A stretch of DNA of 57,479 nt from a virus. A program made the translations under genes and the position numbers. Position 1 is the stretch's first letter. Each line of letters starts with the position of its first letter. The stretch lies in IMG/VR virus record IMGVR_UViG_3300017917_001904, positions 1 through 57,479 of that record; one strand, 5' to 3'. Under the pieces are notes generated by a model. The model saw only the letters and a program-made list of their open reading frames with translations, was not told where the DNA came from and did no database searches. Below are positions 38,301-46,301 of the stretch, in pieces.

Positions 38301-40221
38301 TACTGCCGGTAACGGAACTGATCTAACCAATTACATTGATTTTGGTATTGCTGGTGGAGCGTGGAACGGTACACAACTTAACAGCGTGGGTACTGCTGCC
38401 AAGGCCAACGACGGTTGGCTGTATGTGTTGGGTAATACTGCTGCTGGCACAGGCGGCAACTTAGTTTTAGGAACAGTTCAGCCTGGCAAGCGAGTTAATA
38501 TTCTTACTGGTGGACCAAACAGCACCAACGTCTATTCTTATTTTAATAGTACAGGTTTAACCACCGCCAATGTTTATGCCGCAAATTACTTGTATACCAA
38601 TGGCGTCAGTATACTAACCGGTATTGGCGGAACTTATAGTAATACTAATGTGGCCGCATACCTGGCAGGAAATGTGTCAGTTGGTAATTTGCAAATCGGC
38701 AATGCATTTAAATTGAACGGACTTGACAACAGTCTTACAACCGTTAACGGTAGTGCAGTACAGTTTTGGCAACGTGTCAACTTTAATAGCACCAATGGCG
38801 TCTACTCTAACGGGACAATTAACGCACAAAGTGGTACAGCAAGCGGTTCAACCAGCACCGGCGCTGTTGTAGTCTCTGGTGGTATGGGTGTAAGTGGTAA
38901 TATCAATGTTGGTTCATCAAACGGTAACTCCGTAGTGGCCGCAGGTAGCATTGTTGCTGCTAACTATAACTTTGCTAACGGTGTAAACATACTATCAACG
39001 GTAACTGCTGGTAGTACATACAGCAATGTTAATGTTGAAGCTTACATTGGCGGTAACATTGGCGCATTCCAACTATTCAGTAATGCAAACGCTTCAACAC
39101 AAGCCACAAACATTGACTCAATTAATGCAAATCTGGGTTCATACCAAACATTTGCTAATGCTAATGTAAGCAGTATTCAGAATCAAATATTTGCAAGTAA
39201 TGCCAATATTGGTGCTTTCCAAACTTATGCTAACGCTACATTTGGCGTAAGCAGTTACGGCAATACACAAGTTGCAGCATATCTATTAACATATCCTAAT
39301 GTAAACGCTGCTACTCTAAATACCACAAACGGTAATATAACAACATTACGAGCAGCTAACTTCAATAGTGCTAATGCAGTTATCACTGGTGGCTATGTTA
39401 ATAGTCTGGCTAATTTAACCGCTACTACTACACAAACTACTAATTTTAGTACAGCCAATGCTGTAATCAGCGGTGGGTATATCAGTGCATTAACAAATGC
39501 AAGTATAATCACTGGCACAGTGACTACTCTTAACTCTACCAATGGTAATGTAACAACTTTAGTAACAACTAACTTCAGTACAGCCAATGCAGTTGTTACT
39601 GGTGGTTATGCAACAGGTCTCGCAAACATTGCAGTAACAGGCAATGCTACTGTCGGCAACTTGATTGGTACTAGTCCTAATACAACAATCATTACTGGCG
39701 CTTACTCTAGTGCATTCTTGAACAACGGTATGGCCACAATTGGTGGTAATGTTACCGTTAGTGCAAACGTTACCGCTTCGGGTATTGCACCGTTCTATGC
39801 ACCTAATCGTCCAGCGTTCCGTGTATATGGCGCAGGAACCACAAATAATTTAACTACAACACAAAACACCAATGGTGTATTGAACAGCAACAACTGGGCA
39901 GTGGATTACAATCAAGGCAGTTACCTAAACAGTACCACTGGCATATTCACTGCACCAGTAGCCGGACTATACACAATTTCAGTGAATGCTAGAAATTCTG
40001 GTTATAGCAGTGGCATAAGTCAAATATTGTGTTCTAAAAATTATACCGGAAGCAATCAAACTCTATTAATGTTGGAATTTGCTAGCAATTCTACAATGAA
40101 TCATACTGGTGTAAGTACTGTGGCTCAATTGGCCGCAGGCGACACTCTTGTGATTAGAGTAACTGCTGGGCAAATCAACTTTGACGGCAACGACAACTGG
40201 TCTGTGGCATACATAGGTTAA
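35320..40221 (+). CDS. Giant long tail fibre protein, 1633 aa
   Basis: The start is GTG 35320. Domain order: an N-terminal fibre attachment module with VLLKRGNTVQNDNYTGVYGE and KTLRIHDG (residues about 11-50); Asn/Ala-rich coiled-coil heptads; beta modules with a repeated TYSNTNVAAYL element; and a YadA-like head stretch (about residues 500-680) built of A-I-A-I-G-x-x-A-G-x-x-S-Q-G repeats. More coiled coil follows, with three tandem copies of a STANAVITGGY-type repeat near residues 1347-1430. The C-terminal C1q/TNF-like domain is about 140 aa (FTAPVAGLYTISVNARN...DNWSVAYIG). It should be trimeric and contact the host surface. Ala, Thr and Asn dominate its composition. Confidence 0.9.
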   Translation: MTTANVNIKKVLLKRGNTVQNDNYTGVYGEVSVDMEEKTLRIHDGIVQGGFTVSGTGGGSGTDDVLRANVGAYQIYANANAAIQTTEINSLRANITAANAAITSLQSNAAVQAAVLDTLTGNAATQSQVLDTLTSNAATQATTLTSLLSNAVAQQTSLIDLVANAAVQAQAIASVTGTYSNTNVAAYLSAFDGNILPSANVTYSLGDATHQWKDLWVSNNTIYIGNTPIKVDGGTLLVNNAPIAGTTANLVNGFYTVNLSATGELILPGNGQITNNADDLRFFPNIAKLDTFVRTSTDDADHKIQFVANGIIWSFNEDGITSFPNGRLDVTQGTTFTIGTSTADTDDNEIQVNSKTIDIIASNINAYSWSELFLNNIDTSDPVAQIRVNATGGTEKVWTFDGNGRFTAPGDVYGQYFTLRGGNGPGAEIGSLGYGGNVVTVYGFEGFNIETGTPESGPQWQFDTTGNLTAPGDITTTGNISVGNILAQNIRTIEGTVHLGQGAGLINQGTYGIAIGRFAGSQTQGGAGLAIGQLAGQISQGQSAIALGLYAAASSQSDNAVAIGSYAGRYSQGTNAIAIGILAGNNSQGGSSVAVGGEAGSDSQGSNSVAVGIGAGLRDQGNSSTAVGSYAGQYDQRDFAIALGSGAAYNGQRTGAIAIGVDASPISQGEYSIAIGAAVSTNAIQPNNSIIIDATASQLAATGAGLFVAPVREATTGNVLYYDTATKEITYSAAAGGTYGNVEVQAYLQELSVISFTSSPATISGVQNFVTSNANVISTLTTGNVITSNGVYWSNGASILDGIASQSYVTTQINNLVNNAPALLDTLGEIAANLATEANAIGSILNSIASTNANVTAANVNIAALESNAASQQTSIDTLLNRVDQAVNTTSSPQFAGLTTTANVELTANVHIHQNLVVDGNINFIGNVTQTNITTANAVFTGDSYGFGALYAGVLGYTPLPYTVIQSTADYNDYSQINFQNLNLSANASTEWVATAGNGTDLTNYIDFGIAGGAWNGTQLNSVGTAAKANDGWLYVLGNTAAGTGGNLVLGTVQPGKRVNILTGGPNSTNVYSYFNSTGLTTANVYAANYLYTNGVSILTGIGGTYSNTNVAAYLAGNVSVGNLQIGNAFKLNGLDNSLTTVNGSAVQFWQRVNFNSTNGVYSNGTINAQSGTASGSTSTGAVVVSGGMGVSGNINVGSSNGNSVVAAGSIVAANYNFANGVNILSTVTAGSTYSNVNVEAYIGGNIGAFQLFSNANASTQATNIDSINANLGSYQTFANANVSSIQNQIFASNANIGAFQTYANATFGVSSYGNTQVAAYLLTYPNVNAATLNTTNGNITTLRAANFNSANAVITGGYVNSLANLTATTTQTTNFSTANAVISGGYISALTNASIITGTVTTLNSTNGNVTTLVTTNFSTANAVVTGGYATGLANIAVTGNATVGNLIGTSPNTTIITGAYSSAFLNNGMATIGGNVTVSANVTASGIAPFYAPNRPAFRVYGAGTTNNLTTTQNTNGVLNSNNWAVDYNQGSYLNSTTGIFTAPVAGLYTISVNARNSGYSSGISQILCSKNYTGSNQTLLMLEFASNSTMNHTGVSTVAQLAAGDTLVIRVTAGQINFDGNDNWSVAYIG

Positions 40222-40222
40222 T

Positions 40223-41320
40223 ATGATAATTCAAGGTACTACGATCTACGGCGGCACTATTTACGATACATTGGGATTGTATGATTTTTCTACTTTTACT
40301 TTCACTGCCGGTAATGTAGTAGGACCAACTGGTGCTAATATTACACAGTTGTTTGCTAACAGTTACAGCGTGAGCAATGCTAGCAATGTTTGGTTAACCA
40401 ATACCAGCTACTTTGGTATGAGCAAGCAAGGTTATCAATATTGGATTGTTCCACAGACTGCACAATATACTATCGAAGTAGCTGGGTCAAGATCTGGTAT
40501 ACCAACATATACTGCTAATACGCAGGCCAATGTAAGATACGGTCGTGGTGCAGTTGTTCGTGCTACATTCACGCTACAACAAGGAACCAATGTTACCATT
40601 GCCGTAGGTCAGCCTAGTGCCAATACTACGCAGCCAAGCACGTTCTCGAGTCCGGGCGGCGGCGGCGGAACATTTGTGGTGCTGCCAGGCAACTTCCCTC
40701 TGATAGTAGCAGGTGGTGGCGGAGCTGCTGGTAATTGGAGTAGCAATACCACAATACTGTTTGGCGGTAATGGTCAAACAACCACATTTGGTGGTAACAG
40801 CTTCAACGGTGCTCCCGGCGGCTTTAATGGCTGGGGTGGTAATAGTCATGTTAACTTAAATGGTGTTGTAAGTGTTAACGGGTACGATAGTGGCGGTGGC
40901 GGCGGATTCATACTGCCTGGAGTGCAAGGCTTAGGTGGCAATGTAAGACCCGGATCAATAACTACAAACAATTATGGCCAAGGCGGTTGGCATTTCTTAG
41001 CCAACTTGGTCGGGGGTGCAACGTCAACTACATATCCAACGCCTTCAACTAGTGCTGGCGGATTTGGCGGTGGCGGTGGTCCAGGTCCTATTACAGGTGG
41101 TGGTGGTGGCGGATATAGTGGTGGTGGTGGTGCCTACTCAAATAGCTCTACAGCGATTGACGCTGCTGGCGGCGGCGGATCGTGGATCGCCGCTAATGCT
41201 ACAGCGGTAGCAACCAGCGACGGCCAGTACGAAAGATCTTCAACATTCGGCGGAGCGAGCATAACTAATTTAGCCACTGTAAATGCAGGGCCAGGTTATG
41301 TACGGATTACAAAAATATGA
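40223..41320 (+). CDS. Glycine-rich tail adhesin
   Basis: In this 365-aa protein, the N-terminal part (MIIQGTTIYGGTIYDTLGLY) is beta-rich. The central part has YTIEVAGSRSG, then FTLQQGTNVTIAVGQ. From about residue 145 it is dominated by poly-glycine runs (GGGGGTFVVLPG, GGGGGFILPG, GGGGGYSGGGGAY). The alternation recalls the glycine-rich domain of ALK-type receptors and the polyglycine sandwich of T-even gp38 adhesins, where loops between Gly helices bind the receptor. It follows the giant fibre with one base between the two and is probably the distal, host-range-determining tip. Confidence 0.8.
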   Translation: MIIQGTTIYGGTIYDTLGLYDFSTFTFTAGNVVGPTGANITQLFANSYSVSNASNVWLTNTSYFGMSKQGYQYWIVPQTAQYTIEVAGSRSGIPTYTANTQANVRYGRGAVVRATFTLQQGTNVTIAVGQPSANTTQPSTFSSPGGGGGTFVVLPGNFPLIVAGGGGAAGNWSSNTTILFGGNGQTTTFGGNSFNGAPGGFNGWGGNSHVNLNGVVSVNGYDSGGGGGFILPGVQGLGGNVRPGSITTNNYGQGGWHFLANLVGGATSTTYPTPSTSAGGFGGGGGPGPITGGGGGGYSGGGGAYSNSSTAIDAAGGGGSWIAANATAVATSDGQYERSSTFGGASITNLATVNAGPGYVRITKI

Positions 41321-41364
41321 TTATAGGCAGCGGAATTACTATTACATTTGTTAGTAGTGTTTAA
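41317..41364 (+). CDS. 15-codon frame, possible remnant of a fibre gene
   Basis: ATG overlaps the adhesin stop (ATGA) and encodes MIIGSGITITFVSSV. Its start resembles that of the adhesin (MIIQGTTI). It may be the stub of an adhesin-type gene lost by recombination, or chance. No independent support. Confidence 0.25.
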   Translation: MIIGSGITITFVSSV

Positions 41365-41377
41365 ACATAAGTAAGTT

Positions 41378-42082
41378 ATGCTTACAATTATCTCGGCGTT
41401 AGTACTGACGCACATTACTATTGCCTGCGTTACTCTTTATCTACATCGCAGTCAAGCTCACAGAGCCGTAGAATTTCATCCTGTGGTATCGCATTTTATG
41501 CGTTTTTGGTTATGGCTCACTACTGGAATGGTTACTCGACAATGGGTAGCCATACATCGCAAGCATCACAGGTTCTGCGAGCAGCCGGACGATCCGCACA
41601 GCCCAAGACAAGTAGGCCTGTGGAGAGTGGTATTTGGAGGAGCATTGTTATATCATGAGGCGAGCAAAGATAAAGAAATGGTTCATGCTTACGGTGTTGG
41701 CACTCCTGATGATTGGATCGAGCGCCAGTTATACACTCCTCACAGCAGACTTGGCATTAGCATTTGCCTTTTGCTCAACCTCGTCATCTTTGGTTGGGTG
41801 GGTGCCATAATATGGTTAGTTCAAATGTTATGGATTCCATTCTGGGCAGCAGGTGTCATTAACGGTATAGGGCATTGGTGGGGATATCGTAATGGCGACA
41901 GTAGAGATACAAGTACAAACATCTCGCCCTGGGGTATCATTATCGGCGGAGAAGAATTGCATAACAACCATCATCTTAATCCCGCAAGCCCACGATTAAG
42001 CCGACGTTGGTTTGAATTTGATATTGGCTGGTTTTATATCAGAGTATTACAATCATTACGTTTGGCAACTGTTAAAATTTAG
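41378..42082 (+). CDS. Fatty-acid (acyl-lipid/acyl-CoA) desaturase
   Basis: This 234-aa membrane di-iron enzyme has all three histidine boxes: HRSQAH (residues 23-28), HRKHH (60-64) and HNNHH near 197. Two pairs of hydrophobic segments surround them. The family introduces a cis double bond, usually Delta-9, into acyl chains, raising membrane fluidity. It is shorter than bacterial Delta-9 desaturases (about 300 aa) but complete in motifs. Phage desaturases are known from marine T4-like phages. It lies between fibre genes and replication genes with no visible promoter of its own. Confidence 0.92.
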   Translation: MLTIISALVLTHITIACVTLYLHRSQAHRAVEFHPVVSHFMRFWLWLTTGMVTRQWVAIHRKHHRFCEQPDDPHSPRQVGLWRVVFGGALLYHEASKDKEMVHAYGVGTPDDWIERQLYTPHSRLGISICLLLNLVIFGWVGAIIWLVQMLWIPFWAAGVINGIGHWWGYRNGDSRDTSTNISPWGIIIGGEELHNNHHLNPASPRLSRRWFEFDIGWFYIRVLQSLRLATVKI

Positions 42083-42090
42083 TTTATAAT
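42062..42090 (+). promoter_or_regulatory. Sigma-70 early promoter of primase, leaderless spacing
   Basis: TTGGCA (42062-42067), a 17-bp spacer and TATAAT (42085-42090), then AACAGG to ATG 42097. The -35 lies in the end of the desaturase gene. Confidence 0.7.
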
Positions 42091-42096
42091 AACAGG

Positions 42097-43125
42097 ATGT
42101 TAGATTCTATCCAGCAAAGTGTATTGCAATTGTTGCCTGCCCGCAAAAAAACGGGTCAGAATGGCTGGATATCTTTTAATGCACCTTGCTGCCCACATAA
42201 CGGAGAAACCGCTGATACTAGAGGCCGTGGCGGCATAAAAACAAATAATGGACAAATTTCCTATCATTGTTTTAACTGTGGTTTTACTACTAGTTTTATT
42301 CCGGGTCGGCATTTAAGTTTTAAATTTAGAAAACTACTTGCTTGGTTAGGTGCCGACGATTTAACTGTTCGTCGATTAGTAATTGACGCAGTTAGATTAA
42401 AAGAATTAGTTGCACCTGAAGAATTAGTTAAAGAACCTGAACAAGAGATTGTTTATGAAAAACGTGAGCTACCCGAAGGTGCAGTAAGCTTTAGTGAGTG
42501 GCGAACTTATCTTGCAATGCAAGGCGATGAATATGTAGTTCCGGATCGTGTTAGTCTAGCAGTTGAGTATGTTAATAACAGAAAAATTGATTTAAAAAAA
42601 TATGAAGTTTTCTTGACTGATAATGAAGCATACAATTTACATCGCAGAATAATTATACCCTATTACTATAAAAATGAAATTGTTGGATATACAGCTCGCA
42701 CCTGGGAAGCAGATGTAAAACCCAAATATTGGTCTAGCCATCCGGCAGACTTTGTGTTTAATTTAGATCAGCAGACATCCAATAAGAAGTTTGTTATTGT
42801 GTGCGAAGGACCTTTTGATGCTATGAGTATAGATGGTGTAGCAGTCAGTGGGTCAGAAATATCAGATACACAAATTGAACAAATTGATAGACTACAACGA
42901 GAAGTTATAGTTGTACCTGATAGTGATCGCGCTGGTCGTAAATTAATTGATCGTGCCATTGAAGCAGGTTGGACTGTAAGTTTTCCTATATGGATGGAAA
43001 CTTGCAAAGACATTAATGAAGCCGTGGTTAAGTACGGAAAATTATTTGTTCTTAAAGATATACTTGCATCTAAGGAAACAAGTCGTTTAAAAATTGAATT
43101 AAAAAAGAAGAAACTATATAGTTAA
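42097..43125 (+). CDS. gp61: DNA primase, T4 gp61 type
   Basis: The 342-aa protein has an N-terminal zinc-binding domain (APCCPHNG near residue 26 and YHCFNCGF near residue 51). A TOPRIM domain follows, with FVIVCEGPFDAMSI near residue 228 (catalytic Glu) and VIVVPDSDRAGRKL near residue 267 (the D-x-D pair). It synthesises RNA primers for lagging-strand replication and works with the gp41 helicase encoded next, separated by one base. The length agrees with T4 gp61 (342 aa). An early promoter directly before the ATG makes the message leaderless. Confidence 0.93.
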   Translation: MLDSIQQSVLQLLPARKKTGQNGWISFNAPCCPHNGETADTRGRGGIKTNNGQISYHCFNCGFTTSFIPGRHLSFKFRKLLAWLGADDLTVRRLVIDAVRLKELVAPEELVKEPEQEIVYEKRELPEGAVSFSEWRTYLAMQGDEYVVPDRVSLAVEYVNNRKIDLKKYEVFLTDNEAYNLHRRIIIPYYYKNEIVGYTARTWEADVKPKYWSSHPADFVFNLDQQTSNKKFVIVCEGPFDAMSIDGVAVSGSEISDTQIEQIDRLQREVIVVPDSDRAGRKLIDRAIEAGWTVSFPIWMETCKDINEAVVKYGKLFVLKDILASKETSRLKIELKKKKLYS

Positions 43126-43126
43126 T

Positions 43127-44575
43127 ATGACAAAAGATTATAACCCAGACATACAAAAACTATTTTTAGAAATGATGCTGCAAGACGCAGAAACTTACGT
43201 GCGTGTGCAAAACATTTACAATGCAGAAAACTTCGATCGCAGTTTGCGTGAAGCAGCACGGTTTATTAAAACACACAGTGATGATTATAAAACACTACCA
43301 ACTCGGGAACAAATACAAGCAGCTACCGGCGTAGAGTTACGCGAAGTTCCAGAACTTAAAGAAGGACACTATGATTGGTTCTTACAAGAATTTGAAAGCT
43401 TTAGTAGAAAACAAGAACTAGAAAGAGCTATTCTAAAAGCCGCAGACATGATCGAAAAAGGTGATTTTGATCCTGTGGAAAAATTAATTAAAGACGCTGT
43501 ACAAATTAGCCTAACAAAAGACCTAGGCATGAACTTCTGGGAAGATCCAGAAGGCATGATTACTCGATACTTTGACAGTGGTGGTCAAGTAAGTACCGGA
43601 TGGCCTCAAATGGATAAACTGCTATATGGTGGGTTTAGTCGCGGCGAATTAAACATTTTTGCTGGTGGCTCGGGTTCGGGTAAATCCCTTGTTATGATGA
43701 ACATTGCACTCAACTGGGTGCAGCAAGGATTAAACGGAGTTTATATTACCTTGGAACTTAGTCAAGAACTAACTGGATTACGTACCACTGCGATGCTTGC
43801 TAATATGAGCACAAAAGATATACGTAAAGATAAAGAGACAGCCGCACTTAAAGTCAAGATGGTAGGCAAAAAGTCGGGTAGTTATCAAGTAAAGGCATTA
43901 CCGGCGCAAAGTAATATCAACGACATTCGTTCATTCTTAAAAGAATATCAAATCCAAACTGGACGTAAAATTGACTTTATGATGATTGATTACTTGGATT
44001 TGTTAATGCCAGTAAGTGCAAAAGTTAGTCCTAATGACTTGTTTGTTAAAGACAAATATGTGTCGGAAGAATTGCGTAACTTAGCAAAAGAATTACAAAT
44101 ATTAATGGTAACAGCGTCACAGCTAAACCGTAGTGCAGTAGAAGAAGTAGAGTTTGATCATAGCCATATTTCCGGCGGTATTAGTAAAATTAACACAGCA
44201 GATAATGTGTTTGGTATCTTTACAAGTAGAGCTATGCGAGAGCGCGGCCGATATCAAATACAATGTATGAAAAGTCGTAGTTCTACAGGTGTAGGACAAA
44301 AGATTGATCTAGAATATAACATCGAAACTATGCGTATTACTGATCCGGGCGAAGATGCTGCTGCTGCGGGGACCATTGGATATGGTCGGCCCGGAGGACC
44401 TAGTGCCCCAGACAGTATAATGAATCAAATTAAAACAACTAGTACAACAAGCGGCCCGCAAATGATTGCAGCAAAACCTAAGCCAGGATTTAATATTGAA
44501 AATAAAGTCCAAGCTAACGTTGATAGTACCAAACTCAAAAGTATGCTAGCAAGCCTTAAAACAAAAACCGAATAA
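43127..44575 (+). CDS. gp41: Replicative DNA helicase, T4 gp41/DnaB type
   Basis: The protein is 482 aa, with an N-terminal helical domain (about residues 1-150) followed by the RecA-like motor. GGSGSGKSL (Walker A, near residues 180-188), VYITLELSQELTG (motif 1a/2 region), DFMMIDYLDLLMP (Walker B) and LMVTASQLNRSA (motif H3) are all present. It forms a hexamer that unwinds duplex DNA ahead of the phage polymerase and partners with gp61 primase. The C-terminal 60 residues are Ser/Thr/Gly-rich and probably flexible. A late promoter overlaps its stop codon. Confidence 0.95.
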   Translation: MTKDYNPDIQKLFLEMMLQDAETYVRVQNIYNAENFDRSLREAARFIKTHSDDYKTLPTREQIQAATGVELREVPELKEGHYDWFLQEFESFSRKQELERAILKAADMIEKGDFDPVEKLIKDAVQISLTKDLGMNFWEDPEGMITRYFDSGGQVSTGWPQMDKLLYGGFSRGELNIFAGGSGSGKSLVMMNIALNWVQQGLNGVYITLELSQELTGLRTTAMLANMSTKDIRKDKETAALKVKMVGKKSGSYQVKALPAQSNINDIRSFLKEYQIQTGRKIDFMMIDYLDLLMPVSAKVSPNDLFVKDKYVSEELRNLAKELQILMVTASQLNRSAVEEVEFDHSHISGGISKINTADNVFGIFTSRAMRERGRYQIQCMKSRSSTGVGQKIDLEYNIETMRITDPGEDAAAAGTIGYGRPGGPSAPDSIMNQIKTTSTTSGPQMIAAKPKPGFNIENKVQANVDSTKLKSMLASLKTKTE

Positions 44576-44578
44576 ATA
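44572..44578 (+). promoter_or_regulatory. Late promoter
   Basis: ATAAATA overlaps the gp41 stop. Predicted start near 44584, then a GGAG ribosome site before TTG 44598. It appears to open the run of late genes at 44.6-47.4 kb. Confidence 0.7.
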
Positions 44579-44597
44579 TCTAATAACGGAGTAGATT

Positions 44598-44846
44598 TTG
44601 CAAAAGCGTACCCGCAGTATTCTTGATGAACTTGCCCACTTACCCGTCACTAAAGACAGGGAAAACTTAGTGGAAAGTCGTGCTAGCCATGTTATTCAAG
44701 GTGCTATTAATTTGATTAATTATATCAAAGAAAACTACGATGCTGAACAAGCAGCAGAGCTAGAGCGCAGATTGCTTAACAGCATTAGGGCACAAGACCC
44801 AGCTAAGTTTGCTCGCGGGGTTAGGAGATTTAAGCGTGAAGATTAA
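44598..44846 (+). CDS. Conserved small T4-like-phage protein, unknown
   Basis: The 82-aa helical protein begins at TTG 44598, with CGGAG seven bases upstream. The sequence RTRSILDELAHL, then VESRASHVIQGAINLINYIK, then LERRLLNSIRAQDPAKFARG matches a small protein I remember as widespread in marine T4-like phages. It is rich in Arg and Glu with three helices. ILDE near residue 11 would also fit a prohead-protease site. It sits first in the late operon. Confidence 0.72.
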   Translation: MQKRTRSILDELAHLPVTKDRENLVESRASHVIQGAINLINYIKENYDAEQAAELERRLLNSIRAQDPAKFARGVRRFKRED

Positions 44847-45558
44847 AGACATTATCAACGAAGCATTTGGCACCCAAGGAGTTAGAGATCCATATAGTTA
44901 CGATTACGAAAAAGATCCAGAAACAGGTGAATATACAGGAAGATCAGAAACAAACCCTAGATCCTTTACAAATATGATCGCTGGCGTAGCTGATAGATTA
45001 AGTGCAGGATCGGGTAGTCAATGGGTTAGTGCCCCGGATGCTGATAAAAAAGATACGGCAATTGACCGATATAAAGTTCCTCCGTATAAAATGCTTGTAG
45101 TTACAGCAAGGAATGGTAAAAAATTCTTTAAGCTTCCAGCAAAAGATAACGCAACAGACCAATCAGGATATTGGGTAAATGAAGAGAATACTCAAATATT
45201 TGATCCTCAAGCACTGCGTATATTAGAACAATTAGCTAGAAAGAATGGACAATTAGTAGTCAATCCAGCAGATCTAAAAGCCGCACAACAAGCCGCAGAC
45301 GACTATTCTGCACAACAAGCCGCACAACAAGCAGAGCCGGGAGCAGAGAAACCCGAGGACGAGCTATATGGAGAACCATCAGTAACTGAACCATTGCACC
45401 CTGACGTGTCAATCGTACAATCTGTTCCGTTAGTTATTCAATACAAAGGTAAAAGATTTGAAATGGATGATTATGGTGAATTTCATCCATTTGGTACCAC
45501 CAGAAAAGTTACTCCGGCATTACAAACTTTCTTAACTAAAGAAAGGGGTAAGCTATAA
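44836..45558 (+). CDS. Late protein with capsid-targeting-like N-terminus, unknown
   Basis: I place the start at GTG 44836, eight bases after AGGAG, rather than at TTG 44809. The product, about 240 aa, starts MKIKDIINEAFG, where Ile-Asn-Glu followed by Ala is a very good T4 prohead-protease site. The body has an acidic, Ala/Gln-rich central linker (KAAQQAADDYSAQQAAQQAE) and a C-terminal beta segment (VPLVIQYKGKRFEMDDYGEF). No enzymatic motif is seen. It overlaps the previous gene by 11 bases and the next by one. I infer a head-internal protein. Confidence 0.7.
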   Translation: MKIKDIINEAFGTQGVRDPYSYDYEKDPETGEYTGRSETNPRSFTNMIAGVADRLSAGSGSQWVSAPDADKKDTAIDRYKVPPYKMLVVTARNGKKFFKLPAKDNATDQSGYWVNEENTQIFDPQALRILEQLARKNGQLVVNPADLKAAQQAADDYSAQQAAQQAEPGAEKPEDELYGEPSVTEPLHPDVSIVQSVPLVIQYKGKRFEMDDYGEFHPFGTTRKVTPALQTFLTKERGKL

Positions 45559-46301
45559 TGCAATTAAATGAAGGCGGGCACGTATTTAAAGGCCCAGACG
45601 GGCAACCATTGACGCAGCGTATTAACAGAGAAGATATTCCTGCTACTATTAAATGGATAGAACATGTCTCGGGCATTAGATTCCCAGAGGAGACTTGGTT
45701 AGGTACCACAGGTAAAAAGATTAGTTCTGGTGACTTAGATCTAGCGGTTGATGAAACAGCAATAGATAAAGATACATTAGTAGCAGTATTACTATCGGCT
45801 GGCATTGATGCTAAAGACATTAAAAAATCAGGTGATAGTGTTCATATTAAAGCACCAATAACCGGCAGATTGGGACAGGGATATGTGCAAGCAGATCTTA
45901 TGTTTGGCGATCCTAAATGGCAAGCATTTAGTATGAGTGGTGGTGCTGAGGGCAGTAAATTAACCGGAATGAGTCGGCATGTTATACTAGCCAGCATAGT
46001 TAGCGCATTACACCCGGGACTCAAATGGAGTTACAAACACGGATTAGTTGATCGTGTCACTAACAAAACAGTCGATGATGGCAAGAGCCCTGCTAAACTA
46101 AGTCAGGTAACAGGTATTCCTGTTGCTAAATTAAATTCTGCAGATGACATTATTGACGCAGTTAGCAAACGTCCTAATTATGATCAGCTAGTAGCAGCAG
46201 CTAGAGAAACATTAGCAAAAAGCGATATACAACTACCCGAAGCAGCTCCTACACCCGGAACAGCGGCTTGGTTTAGAACATACACGGATAAATTATCATA
46301 A
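45558..46301 (+). CDS. Nucleotidyltransferase-fold protein, possible head-packaged enzyme
   Basis: The 247-aa protein starts MQLNEGG, and Leu-Asn-Glu|Gly again fits a prohead-protease site. WLGTTGKKISSGDLDLAVDE near residue 52 has the G-[ST]-x(n)-D-x-D pattern of the polymerase-beta/MNT nucleotidyltransferase fold. The later GQGYVQADLMFGDP supplies a third acidic residue. Such enzymes transfer NMP to proteins, RNA or small molecules. It overlaps both neighbours by one base and lies next to a ligase-fold protein. If packaged in the head it could be injected with the DNA and modify host targets, as T4 Alt does by ADP-ribosylation. Confidence 0.75.
   Translation: MQLNEGGHVFKGPDGQPLTQRINREDIPATIKWIEHVSGIRFPEETWLGTTGKKISSGDLDLAVDETAIDKDTLVAVLLSAGIDAKDIKKSGDSVHIKAPITGRLGQGYVQADLMFGDPKWQAFSMSGGAEGSKLTGMSRHVILASIVSALHPGLKWSYKHGLVDRVTNKTVDDGKSPAKLSQVTGIPVAKLNSADDIIDAVSKRPNYDQLVAAARETLAKSDIQLPEAAPTPGTAAWFRTYTDKLS

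Noticed and set aside
44809-44835. Upstream TTG start for the 44836 gene
   Set aside because: GTG 44836 has AGGAG at eight bases and gives the MKIKDIINEA start shared in style with neighbours; TTG 44809 has no ribosome site.
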